A DNA stretch of 22,131 bases, from positions 1 through 22,131 of the forward strand of contig JAFGNQ010000450.1 of NCBI GenBank assembly GCA_016926925.1. The letters are read 5' to 3'. Position numbers and translations under genes: made by a program. Position 1 is the first letter of the stretch; each line of letters opens with the position of its first letter. Below, one piece after another: positions 1-6,229 of this stretch. Under the pieces are notes generated by a model. That model was not told where the DNA came from and ran no database searches. It was given only the letters and a program-made list of their open reading frames with translations. Source of the DNA: Candidatus Aminicenantota bacterium (lineage in GTDB: Bacteria; Acidobacteriota; Aminicenantia; Aminicenantales; Aminicenantaceae).

Positions 1-517
1 CATAAAGCAGCGTCTTGCCCCCTCCGGCCTTCTTCTCACCAGCCTGAACCGCAACTGGACGCGGCTCCTCCTCCGGCTTCGTCACCACCGGCCGCACCTC
101 TCGCCTCTTCGCTTCAAGATCCGCCGCATACTCCCGCTTTACCTGCTCGAATAGATCCCGGTACCCTTTAGGATAGACCGACGATACCTCACGCCCCGGT
201 TCGGCCTCCAGAACCTTCCGTATCCAGTCCTTGGCACTCGCCGTCTCTTTCAAGTAGTAGTTGCACAACGATAAATAAAAATATGTGTCCGCCAACAGCA
301 TCCCCTCTTCGGCCACGGCCAGGACCTGCGTGAACTTCTGGATCGCCTTCAAATACTCCCCTGCCGTGTATAAATCGATCCCCTGATTGTAGACTTCCTC
401 GGCTTTCTGTGCTCCGGAAGCGGAAACACCCGCAAAGGAACTGTTCCAGATTAAAAGTAAAAATAGAAATAAACAAACACAGCTCAGCTCCCGACTGTGA
501 AATCTCTTGAAATGCAT
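1..517 (-). CDS. Exported TPR-like protein, N-terminal part (runs off the left edge)
   Basis: An open frame runs from ATG at 517 to the window edge without a stop, giving 172 codons of a partial protein. AAGGAGG lies 7 nt before the ATG, so the start is well supported. Residues 11-29 are a hydrophobic stretch ending in SSFAGVSASGA, read as a signal peptide. Residues 38-110 look like two helix-turn-helix TPR-type repeats (AEEVYNQGIDLYTAGEYLKA and the following LADTYFYLSLCNYYLKETASA). Residues 120-138 are a charged helix (YRDLFEQVKREYAADLEAKR), then a Glu/Pro-rich linker leads to AGGGKTLLY at the edge. The missing part may begin with a membrane or PEGA-like segment, but that cannot be seen. A role as an envelope scaffold or binding protein is inference from TPR architecture only. 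No catalytic motif is visible. Confidence 0.8.
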   Translation of the reverse strand, partial: MHFKRFHSRELSCVCLFLFLLLIWNSSFAGVSASGAQKAEEVYNQGIDLYTAGEYLKAIQKFTQVLAVAEEGMLLADTYFYLSLCNYYLKETASAKDWIRKVLEAEPGREVSSVYPKGYRDLFEQVKREYAADLEAKRREVRPVVTKPEEEPRPVAVQAGEKKAGGGKTLLY

Positions 518-564
518 GGCCGCCCCTCCTTCAAAGATTTAGGCTGAATCGTTCATGAAAAATG

Positions 565-584
565 TCGACACTTATTATAGTCGA
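565..584 (-). promoter_or_regulatory. Candidate -10 box with flanking dyad upstream of the TPR-like gene
   Basis: On the minus strand a perfect TATAAT occupies 579-574, about 57 nt upstream of the ATG at 517. It sits between the arms of a dyad, TCGAC at 565-569 and GTCGA at 580-584, separated by 10 nt. No good -35 is visible at 16-18 nt, so either an activator is needed or the match is accidental. The arrangement, with an operator straddling the -10, would fit repressor control. Confidence 0.35.
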
Positions 585-658
585 TATGATATCAGGAATT
601 CGCTCATTTTTCCGCAAAATAAGTCTGAAAAATTTCTGCTGTGTAATCCGCCTCGGAA

Positions 659-944
659 TCAGGCTCTTTTTTTCCCTCGATTGGGATGACCTATTTCAAC
701 ACAGCGCCGTGTCAGCCCCTTTTTCCCATCCATCGACCTGGCCACTTCCAGTCCGTTTCTGTAGATGTGAATGAAGCGTGCATCAGGGAAGATCCGGAGG
801 ATTAAATTCAGTCGGAAGTTATTGATAGGCAGTTTCTCGATCAAAACGGGTTTATCGTCAGCGGTTCGCAATTTCATCTTTGAGCTCATCGATCTCTTCG
901 CTGCTTGATTCAGGGCTGATGATCGGATTCAGTCGTGCCCTTTA
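659..944 (-). pseudogene. Sulfotransferase remnant (frameshifted central fragment)
   Basis: The minus-strand frame from 889 to 659 contains KPVLIEKLPINNFRLNLIL and then FPDARFIHIYRNGLEVARSM. This is the typical sulfotransferase segment in which the FPDA-x-FIHI-x-R-(D/N)-G block binds PAPS phosphate. Just upstream, in another minus frame (about 944-861), SSSEEIDELKDEIANR reads like the helix that precedes that block and then hits TGA at 860-858. A frameshift near 858-889 is therefore needed to join the two. The N-terminal P-loop (GSGRSGTT type) and the C-terminal half are absent, and no plausible start or ribosome site exists. This is a decayed fragment, not an active enzyme. Confidence 0.65.
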
Positions 945-945
945 G

Positions 946-1209
946 CAGCATGAGATTTTCGTCGGTATTCAGAAGCGGCGCATTCGCGGCTTCCAAGGTA
1001 TTCAACTGCTTCGTCGTTCAGTCGGAGAAGAGGTCGAATTCGTCACGGTTATGCGCTTCGATTCTCTGGATGCGGTCCGTGAGTTTGCAGGTGAGGATTA
1101 CGAAGTCGCTGTTGTCCCAGAGAAGGCGAGGGTCCTACTCTCCCGTTTCGATGAACGGTCGCAGCATTACGAAATCAAAGCGGAGAGAAGTGGGGAGACT
1201 GAAAAATAA
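946..1209 (+). pseudogene. Antibiotic-biosynthesis-monooxygenase-like (ABM) fragment, 5' truncated
   Basis: The plus frame opens just after TAG at 943-945 and runs to TAA at 1207-1209 (87 residues). It contains RGFQGIQLLRR, then VEFVTVMRFDSLDAVREFAG, EDYEVAVVPEKARVLLSRFD and ERSQHYEIK. These match the core and C-terminus of small ABM-domain (ferredoxin-like) proteins of about 100-110 residues. The first 25 or so residues (usually an M-x-R-x-W-x-G start) are missing, and no in-frame start codon occurs before the Met at about 1051. The 5' break falls where the antisense sulfotransferase remnant begins. The rest of the frame is well preserved, which suggests recent truncation. Use of a non-standard start cannot be fully excluded. 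Confidence 0.6.
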
Positions 1210-1212
1210 TCG

Positions 1213-1253
1213 GGGGACATCATACTTAATTCGGAATTAAGTATGATGTCCCC
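1213..1253. repeat. Perfect 20-bp inverted repeat with 1-nt loop between convergent gene ends
   Basis: GGGGACATCATACTTAATTC (1213-1232) is followed by a single G and then by its exact reverse complement (1234-1253). The element fills the gap between the ABM fragment stop (1209) and the stop of the minus-strand serine hydrolase (1259). There is no T-tract, so it is not a textbook intrinsic terminator. A hairpin in either transcript could still end or stabilise both messages. Its look resembles REP/BIME-like palindromes moved by IS200/RAYT-type transposases. That comparison is inference, and no second copy was noticed in this window. Confidence 0.85.
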
Positions 1254-1258
1254 GGATC

Positions 1259-2929
1259 TCATTTCTTGGTGAATTGGATGCGGACCCGTCCGGCATCGAG
1301 ACGGAAGCCGGTGATTTTCTTCCCTTTGCCTCTAATGAATTCCACTTTTCCGTAACCCGACTGAAACTTATCTGTGTCCATGATTTTGAGAGGCCCTTCG
1401 GGAGCGTTTCTCTGTTTGAAGAACAGTTCCCCTTTTTCGACGGCGATAACGTACGTCGCCGGCAGCTCGTCGTTATAATAGGTGCCGGCATATGCTTTGA
1501 GCTGAACCTCTGTCAGAGGAGCGATTGAGGGCATTTTTTTAAGCTGGATTTCTTGCACCGCCTGAACGGTCACTTTGGCGCTCTCAGCTTCTCCTTCGGC
1601 AGGAGAAAACTCGAAAGTAATTTCTGCCGGGGCATCCTTGGATATGAATTTGGACTTCGAGACAGGGATGATGGAGAAAGTAAAACCCATGGTTTCGACG
1701 ATGAGGGTATCTTCTTTGAGCGAGATATCCGCTACGAAAGTTTCCTTTTCATCGGTGTATTTGCCGGTTTTATCCTTCAGCTCATCCTGTGAAAGTGTTA
1801 TGGGAGCAGCTGGAGCCTCCGCATTTTCAGGCGCCTCTTCTTCCGTAAATTTGTCGGCCAGGTAGATATCCGCAACCTGCCGGCACAGCTTTGACGGATA
1901 GATGATTCCGAGATTGGCCAGGCAGATGACAGAAAACTTTTGTTCGGGAAAGCGGATCATATCGGCTCTGAAACCGACGAATGCCCCGCCGTGGGCGACA
2001 AACTTCAATCCTTTGTACTCCGAAACATTGAGTCCGAACGCATATTCAAGTTTCTTGCCGTCGTTCAGCACACCTGTCTGGTGCAGCAAATCCATCAGGT
2101 CTTTGCCCAGTTTATAGTTGGTGAAAGCCTGGTCCCAAAGATAGAGGTCTTCTACCGTCGTGAATACACCCCCGTCACCGACGTGATTCAAGGTTGTGTT
2201 GTTGATTTTGAATCCGTCTTCGCTTTTTGCATGACCGTCTGCTCTCTTTTTGACGATCATTGTATAGTCATCGTGAAAGTGGGTGTTTTTCATGCCCAAA
2301 GGCTTGAAGATGTGTTCCTGGGCAAAGGTGTTGAGAGATTTGCCGCTGACCCTTGAAACGATGACTCCCATCAACAGATATCCGGAATTGCAGTAAAGAT
2401 GTTCGTCGCCCGGCTTGAAGTTCAACTCTTTTTGTCTGGCTATCATGGCCACCGTATCTTCCGGGGTGTAAAAATCGTCATCGGTTTTTCCCGTCAGATA
2501 TTCCAGTACGAGATAGTCGCGAAGGCCGCTGGTGTGATGAACGAGGTGCCTGACCGTGATGGGTGTTCCATAAGCTGGAAGTTCGGGAATGTATTTACGG
2601 ATATCATCGTCGAGCGCAATCTTCCCCTGGAGGGAGAGAATTGCGATGCAGGCTGCTGTAAACTGTTTGGAAGTGGAACCGATACGGAAAACCGTCTCTG
2701 GCGTGATAGGCACATTCTGTTCAAGATTGGCCATGCCGTAGCCGCGCTCATAGATAATCTCCCCGTTATGGATGACGGCCAATGCGACACCGGGAGAAAC
2801 CGTTGAATCCCACTGCTCGAAGACCTTATCGACTTTGTCCGTCTTGTCATCCGCAGCTGCGGCTAAACTCAATGTAGCTATGAGTATGAGAAGCCAAAAG
2901 ATTTTTGAAATAAGCCGTTGGTTTTTCAT
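1259..2929 (-). CDS. Secreted serine hydrolase, class C beta-lactamase fold (556 aa)
   Basis: Two ATGs lie close together at 2935 and 2929. AAAGGAGG touches the first with no spacing but sits 6 nt before the second, so I choose 2929. Residues 7-26 form a signal peptide ending SLAAAADD. The beta-lactamase/PBP4-type catalytic set is complete: SxxK at S85-T-S-K88, Y-C-N at 179-181 and H-G-G at 313-315. After the catalytic domain (about 30-360), two beta-rich C-terminal modules follow, the last one starting AYAGTYYNDELPATYVIA, like the DUF3471-type tails of such hydrolases. The family includes esterases, D-aminopeptidases and penicillin-binding-protein relatives; the substrate cannot be told from sequence. 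It closely resembles the gene at 19673-21355 and is divergent from the lipoprotein hydrolase at 3426. Confidence 0.9.
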   Translation of the reverse strand: MKNQRLISKIFWLLILIATLSLAAAADDKTDKVDKVFEQWDSTVSPGVALAVIHNGEIIYERGYGMANLEQNVPITPETVFRIGSTSKQFTAACIAILSLQGKIALDDDIRKYIPELPAYGTPITVRHLVHHTSGLRDYLVLEYLTGKTDDDFYTPEDTVAMIARQKELNFKPGDEHLYCNSGYLLMGVIVSRVSGKSLNTFAQEHIFKPLGMKNTHFHDDYTMIVKKRADGHAKSEDGFKINNTTLNHVGDGGVFTTVEDLYLWDQAFTNYKLGKDLMDLLHQTGVLNDGKKLEYAFGLNVSEYKGLKFVAHGGAFVGFRADMIRFPEQKFSVICLANLGIIYPSKLCRQVADIYLADKFTEEEAPENAEAPAAPITLSQDELKDKTGKYTDEKETFVADISLKEDTLIVETMGFTFSIIPVSKSKFISKDAPAEITFEFSPAEGEAESAKVTVQAVQEIQLKKMPSIAPLTEVQLKAYAGTYYNDELPATYVIAVEKGELFFKQRNAPEGPLKIMDTDKFQSGYGKVEFIRGKGKKITGFRLDAGRVRIQFTKK

Positions 2930-2959
2930 ATTCATCCTCCTTTTATATCCTGATTTTCA

Positions 2960-2974
2960 CTCCGTTAGACGGAG
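2960..2974 (-). other. Small hairpin in the leader of the 556-aa hydrolase
   Basis: CTCCGT (2960-2965), TAG loop, ACGGAG (2969-2974) form a 6-bp stem in the minus-strand leader, about 20 nt upstream of the AAAGGAGG ribosome site. It is too short to be a terminator on its own, and its role is unknown. Confidence 0.3.
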
Positions 2975-3425
2975 ATTTATCCAAAATTGTTGAGTGCTTT
3001 AAAAAATGTGGATTTTAAAAATATAATCAATTTCACTTCTGAAAGTACCCCAGTATCATTAAGTCAATCCATTTAAGGTATGTATCATATATATAAATTT
3101 GGAATGAGTTGGAAAAAGAATTATATCTCAAAAATAGCAATGGTTCTATTCCCTTTTTATAAAAGGAAAGTGGGTCGGCTTCAGTGTGCGTAAAAAACGA
3201 GTTAGCTCAAAGAAGCAGGTATATCATGTTCTGTATTTGATATTTAATAGATACCATATTTTTTAGAGAGGCGACCTTTTCATCGATAAGCAGCCTTGCG
3301 TTCTGTCTCCCATGCTTTCCTGGAAAAGAATAGGATTAAGTTTTTTGCATGTTTTAGGGAAATTTCTGTATGATACGTTCAATCGAGAGGATATTTTTCT
3401 GGGAAAGTCCTTTGAGGAGGGATTC
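2975..3425. other. AT-rich divergent intergenic region without genes
   Basis: This is the rest of the roughly 500 bp between two divergent serine hydrolase genes. Apart from the candidate promoter at 3345-3374 I see only a small AT-rich palindrome, CCTTTT-TAT-AAAAGG (3152-3166), and runs of A and T that could be bent DNA. No convincing promoter for the minus-strand gene was found. Confidence 0.5.
3345..3374 (+). promoter_or_regulatory. Candidate sigma70-type promoter for the lipoprotein hydrolase
   Basis: TTGCAT (3345-3350), an 18-nt spacer, then TATGAT (3369-3374). Transcription would begin near 3381 and leave a leader of about 45 nt before the ATG at 3426. This also argues against a start at the upstream in-frame ATG at 3312. 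Confidence 0.4.
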
Positions 3426-4631
3426 ATGAAAATTTGGAAGATAAATTCAAGAACTTTTCTAAAATTCATCGGCTATCCGGCTTGTCTTGTGGTTCTCACG
3501 CTAGCCTTGCTTTTGAGCGCTTGTCAGAGCGGCAAGGACATAGATGCGTTTGCCGATCTCAGCACAAGTTTTCAGGTCGAGCTCGACAGAATCTGCACTG
3601 AGTCCGGCTTTCCGGGAATAACGGCTGCTTTCATCCTTTCCGACGGACAGTCTGCAGGATTTGCTTCCGGATTTGCGGACAAAGAGGAGCAAATCCTGAT
3701 GACGCCGGAATCGCGCATGCTCTCCGGTAGTATCGGAAAGACTTTTGTTGCGGCCGTCGCTCTCAGTCTTGCTCAAGAAGGGGCATTCAGCCTCGATGAT
3801 AAAATTATCAAGTGGTTCGGAGATGAAGATTGGTTTCCGCGGCTTCCCAACGGTCCCGAGATTACCTTGCGCATGTTTCTCACGCACAGCAGCGGCCTGA
3901 GCGACCACGTCCATTCTGAGAAGTACGGTCAGGCCATCCTCCGGATGATCGGTTCTGCCGATCCCGATTTCTGTTTCGAGCCTCGAGAAATTGTCGCGTT
4001 CGTGTTGGATCAAAAACCCTTGTTTGCTCCCGGCCAAGGCTATTCCTACACGGATACCGGCTATATTCTTATCGGTATGATCATCGAAAAGACAACGGGC
4101 TCTACTTATTATGAAGAGCTGCATAAACGAATTCTGGGACCTATGCAATTGAAGAGGACCAGTCCCTCCGACCGGAGGGATCTTTCCGGACTCGCGGCCG
4201 GTTATATACACCCGGATGACAATCCCTTCGGACTTCCCGAAAAAACAACGATAGATGGAGGCATGCTTTTCAACCCGGCCAATGAGTGGACGGGTGGAGG
4301 ACTCATCACGAATCCTCAGGATCTCGTGCGCTGGGCAAAGCTCCTCTACGAAGGCAAGGCGCTGGATAAGCCTTATCTCGAGGAGCTTTTAAATTCGGGA
4401 TTTAAAGACGGAAAAAATCAATCGCATTATGGTTTGGGCGTGGGTGTGAAAGGGTCTGAACTGGGCATGACATACGGACACGGCGGCTGGTTTCCAGGAT
4501 ACAGCTCCATGGTCTCCTACTATCCCGAACAAAAAATCGCGATTGCCGTCCAGGTCAACACAGACCATAAAGTTGACATGAATTCTATCATCCGGCGTTT
4601 GACGAAAACAGTTTTGGCCTCCATCGAATAG
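3426..4631 (+). CDS. Lipoprotein serine hydrolase, class C beta-lactamase fold (401 aa)
   Basis: The frame is open from 3312, but the start is placed at 3426 because GAGGAGG lies 5 nt before it and a signal sequence begins there. Residues 18-33 are hydrophobic and end in the lipobox L-S-A-C33, so the mature protein should be lipid-anchored through Cys33. The catalytic SxxK is S102-I-G-K105 and the C-terminal H-G-G is 352-354. The middle motif is Y208-T-D210 rather than Y-x-N, a substitution seen in some serine hydrolases. It ends after the catalytic domain and so lacks the C-terminal modules of the 556- and 560-aa relatives. It could be an esterase or a peptidase acting on cell-wall or D-amino-acid substrates; a beta-lactamase role cannot be assumed. 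Confidence 0.88.
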   Translation: MKIWKINSRTFLKFIGYPACLVVLTLALLLSACQSGKDIDAFADLSTSFQVELDRICTESGFPGITAAFILSDGQSAGFASGFADKEEQILMTPESRMLSGSIGKTFVAAVALSLAQEGAFSLDDKIIKWFGDEDWFPRLPNGPEITLRMFLTHSSGLSDHVHSEKYGQAILRMIGSADPDFCFEPREIVAFVLDQKPLFAPGQGYSYTDTGYILIGMIIEKTTGSTYYEELHKRILGPMQLKRTSPSDRRDLSGLAAGYIHPDDNPFGLPEKTTIDGGMLFNPANEWTGGGLITNPQDLVRWAKLLYEGKALDKPYLEELLNSGFKDGKNQSHYGLGVGVKGSELGMTYGHGGWFPGYSSMVSYYPEQKIAIAVQVNTDHKVDMNSIIRRLTKTVLASIE

Positions 4632-4856
4632 CGACATAAAATACGGTTTGCCGAATTTCCTCTGAGAATGCATTCTGCCACACCTATAATCCGTTCCCGG
4701 CAGAGGCGGTTGACGATGCATCTGCAGCCATGACTGAGAATTTCCGCAAGCTGCTGACACCGCATTCCTGGTGCTCGCCGTCCATCCAACCTGATCGTCA
4801 CGGCCGTGTCGATCCGCAAAATAATCCGAGTTCAGGGAAATTTTTTAAATTTTTTC
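4632..4856. other. Intergenic stretch with no recognisable gene
   Basis: This lies between the lipoprotein hydrolase and the PadR promoter. Short frames on both strands are open, but none has a ribosome site or recognisable motif. No terminator hairpin with a T-tract was found after the stop at 4631. Confidence 0.4.
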
Positions 4857-4885
4857 TTGACATAGTAATAAGTTAATAATAATAT
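4857..4885 (+). promoter_or_regulatory. Candidate promoter of the PadR module
   Basis: Consensus TTGACA (4857-4862), a 17-nt spacer, then TAATAT (4880-4885), in a strikingly A+T-rich tract (about 4842-4925). Transcription would start near 4892, about 70 nt before the TTG start codon. Confidence 0.5.
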
Positions 4886-4925
4886 TAATTATGTAGTACA
4901 ATTAAATTTATAGTATCGAAAAAAA

Positions 4926-4939
4926 ATGTTATCGAACAT
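4926..4939 (+). promoter_or_regulatory. Candidate PadR operator dyad
   Basis: ATGTT-ATCG-AACAT is a perfect 5-bp-arm dyad between the predicted transcription start and the ribosome site of the PadR gene. PadR proteins of lactic acid bacteria bind ATGT/ACAT half sites, so this is a reasonable autoregulatory site. TATCGAA within it is also found at 4914-4920, giving a direct repeat 16 bp apart. Confidence 0.4.
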
Positions 4940-4963
4940 GACTCCGAACAGGAGGTAGTTGTT

Positions 4964-5332
4964 TTGGGATACATAAGCGATGCCAATAAGAAATTCCAGA
5001 AAGAGCTGAACTCGGGCACGGCGGCACTCGTCTTATTGAGTGTCCTGGCTCAAGCCAAGGAGCCCATGTACGGGTACCAGATCGCAAAAATGATCGAAAA
5101 GCAGAATGAACCGGTACCCATGATGAAACAGGGTGCTCTCTATCCTGTGCTGAGATCTCTCGATAACAGCGGCCTGCTCGAGAGTCATGTGGATCCTTCG
5201 ATCACAGGTCCTCCCAGGCGCTACTACAAGATCACACCGTCCGGGCGTGAGACCCTCGCAAATTGGGAAGAAATCTGGAACCGCACCAAAGCTTTCGTCG
5301 ACGGAATTTTGAAAGGTGAGGACCATGTTTAA
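4964..5332 (+). CDS. PadR-family transcriptional regulator (122 aa)
   Basis: The start is TTG at 4964, supported by GGAGG at 4951-4955 with an 8-nt gap and by the lack of a better start. The 122-residue protein is a winged helix of PadR type: ELNSGTAALVLLSVLAQAKE forms the first helices, YGYQIAKMIE the second, GALYPVLRSLDNSGLLES the recognition helix and turn, and GPPRRYYKITPSGRETL the beta wing. The C-terminal helix is short, as in PadR subfamily-2 proteins that dimerise through it. The TAA at 5330-5332 overlaps the next gene by 8 nt, which indicates translational coupling. By analogy with other PadR proteins it should repress its own operon and be released by a ligand or stress signal; no ligand can be named. 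Dyads upstream are candidate binding sites. Confidence 0.92.
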   Translation: MGYISDANKKFQKELNSGTAALVLLSVLAQAKEPMYGYQIAKMIEKQNEPVPMMKQGALYPVLRSLDNSGLLESHVDPSITGPPRRYYKITPSGRETLANWEEIWNRTKAFVDGILKGEDHV

Positions 5333-6218
5333 GACGGTCGACGCCTATCTGGATAAGCTCAAAAACGAGCTTAAAGGATGCGATTCCGCAGTAATACAGG
5401 ATGCGCTCTCCGATGCAGAGGAATATCTGCGCACGGCTCTGGAGTCTTTTATCGCCGAAAGACCGCAGATTTCGGAGGAGCAGGCCTTGAATGCCGTTAT
5501 CGAAAAATATGGCGATCCCGGAGAAATAGCTGCTGCCTATCGGGAAGTCGAAGCCTTTATCTCCCCTGTCATGCCTTTCGCCGGGAAGACCGAAAAGCGA
5601 AGCGTTTTGGTGCGGTATTTCGGAGTGCTAGCAGATACCCAAGCCTGGGGAGCTGCTTTGTATGCGTTCATATCTTTGCTGACCGGAATCGTTTACGGTA
5701 TGTGGTCGCTCTTCGGAATATCCCTGTCTCTGGTCACATTCCTTTTGATTATAGGGCTTCCCGTGGCCGGTCTTTTTCTTCTTTCGATCAGAGGTATTGC
5801 CTTGATGGAGGGCCGCATCATCGAGGCGCTGCTGGGTGTCCGCATGCCTCGAAAACCGCTTTTCGTACGGCGGGGACTTAACTGGAAAGACAAATTCAAA
5901 TCCATCGTCGCCGATTCCCGCACCTGGAGATCATTAGTCTATATGATTCTGCATTTTCCACTCGGCCTTATCTACGGCTTGATGACCATATCTCTCTTTT
6001 CCCTATCGCTCAAAGCCATCCTGTACCCGCTGCTCGATGCTGTATTCGGCCGTCCTCTCATCACTCTGGGCGGGCACGCATACCACACATCCTCGTGGCT
6101 CTTTCCCCTCATTTCCCTTACGGGCTTATTGATTTTCGTTCTGGTGTTGCATCTGGCCAAGATTTTCGGCCGGATTCACGGCCGGTATGCCAAAGCCGTA
6201 CTCGTAAAAAAGCAATAA
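5325..6218 (+). CDS. HAAS-domain plus sensor-domain membrane protein, copy 1 (297 aa)
   Basis: ATG at 5325 is chosen over GTG at 5316 because AAGG at 5313-5316 gives 8-nt spacing to it. Residues 1-76 form an all-helical HAAS-type domain (AYLDKLKNELKGCDSAVIQD, AVIEKYGDPGEIAAAYREVE) of the kind usually encoded beside PadR genes. Residues 97-285 match the layout of the putative sensor domain PF13796: R-x-W-x-x-L/A-Y starts (TQAWGAALY at 105-113, SRTWRSLVY at 198-206), two hydrophobic hairpins (about 112-160 and 203-240) and a last membrane helix (about 258-280). It probably sits in the inner membrane with the helical domain in the cytoplasm. It may pass a membrane signal to PadR or to the permease encoded next; this is inference from operon context. 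It is a paralogue of the protein at 8680-9567. Confidence 0.85.
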   Translation: MFKTVDAYLDKLKNELKGCDSAVIQDALSDAEEYLRTALESFIAERPQISEEQALNAVIEKYGDPGEIAAAYREVEAFISPVMPFAGKTEKRSVLVRYFGVLADTQAWGAALYAFISLLTGIVYGMWSLFGISLSLVTFLLIIGLPVAGLFLLSIRGIALMEGRIIEALLGVRMPRKPLFVRRGLNWKDKFKSIVADSRTWRSLVYMILHFPLGLIYGLMTISLFSLSLKAILYPLLDAVFGRPLITLGGHAYHTSSWLFPLISLTGLLIFVLVLHLAKIFGRIHGRYAKAVLVKKQ

Positions 6219-6229
6219 GGAGTCCGTCC

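Noticed and set aside
562..774. Plus-strand frame of 70 codons over the sulfotransferase remnant
   Set aside because: No ribosome site and no recognisable motif, and it is antisense to a segment with clear sulfotransferase homology.
3312..3425. Upstream extension of the lipoprotein hydrolase to ATG 3312
   Set aside because: It would place 38 polar residues before the signal peptide, lacks a ribosome site, and overlaps a candidate promoter.
4389..4819. Minus-strand frames after the lipoprotein hydrolase
   Set aside because: They overlap the end of a real gene, have no ribosome site, and their residues match no family I can recognise.
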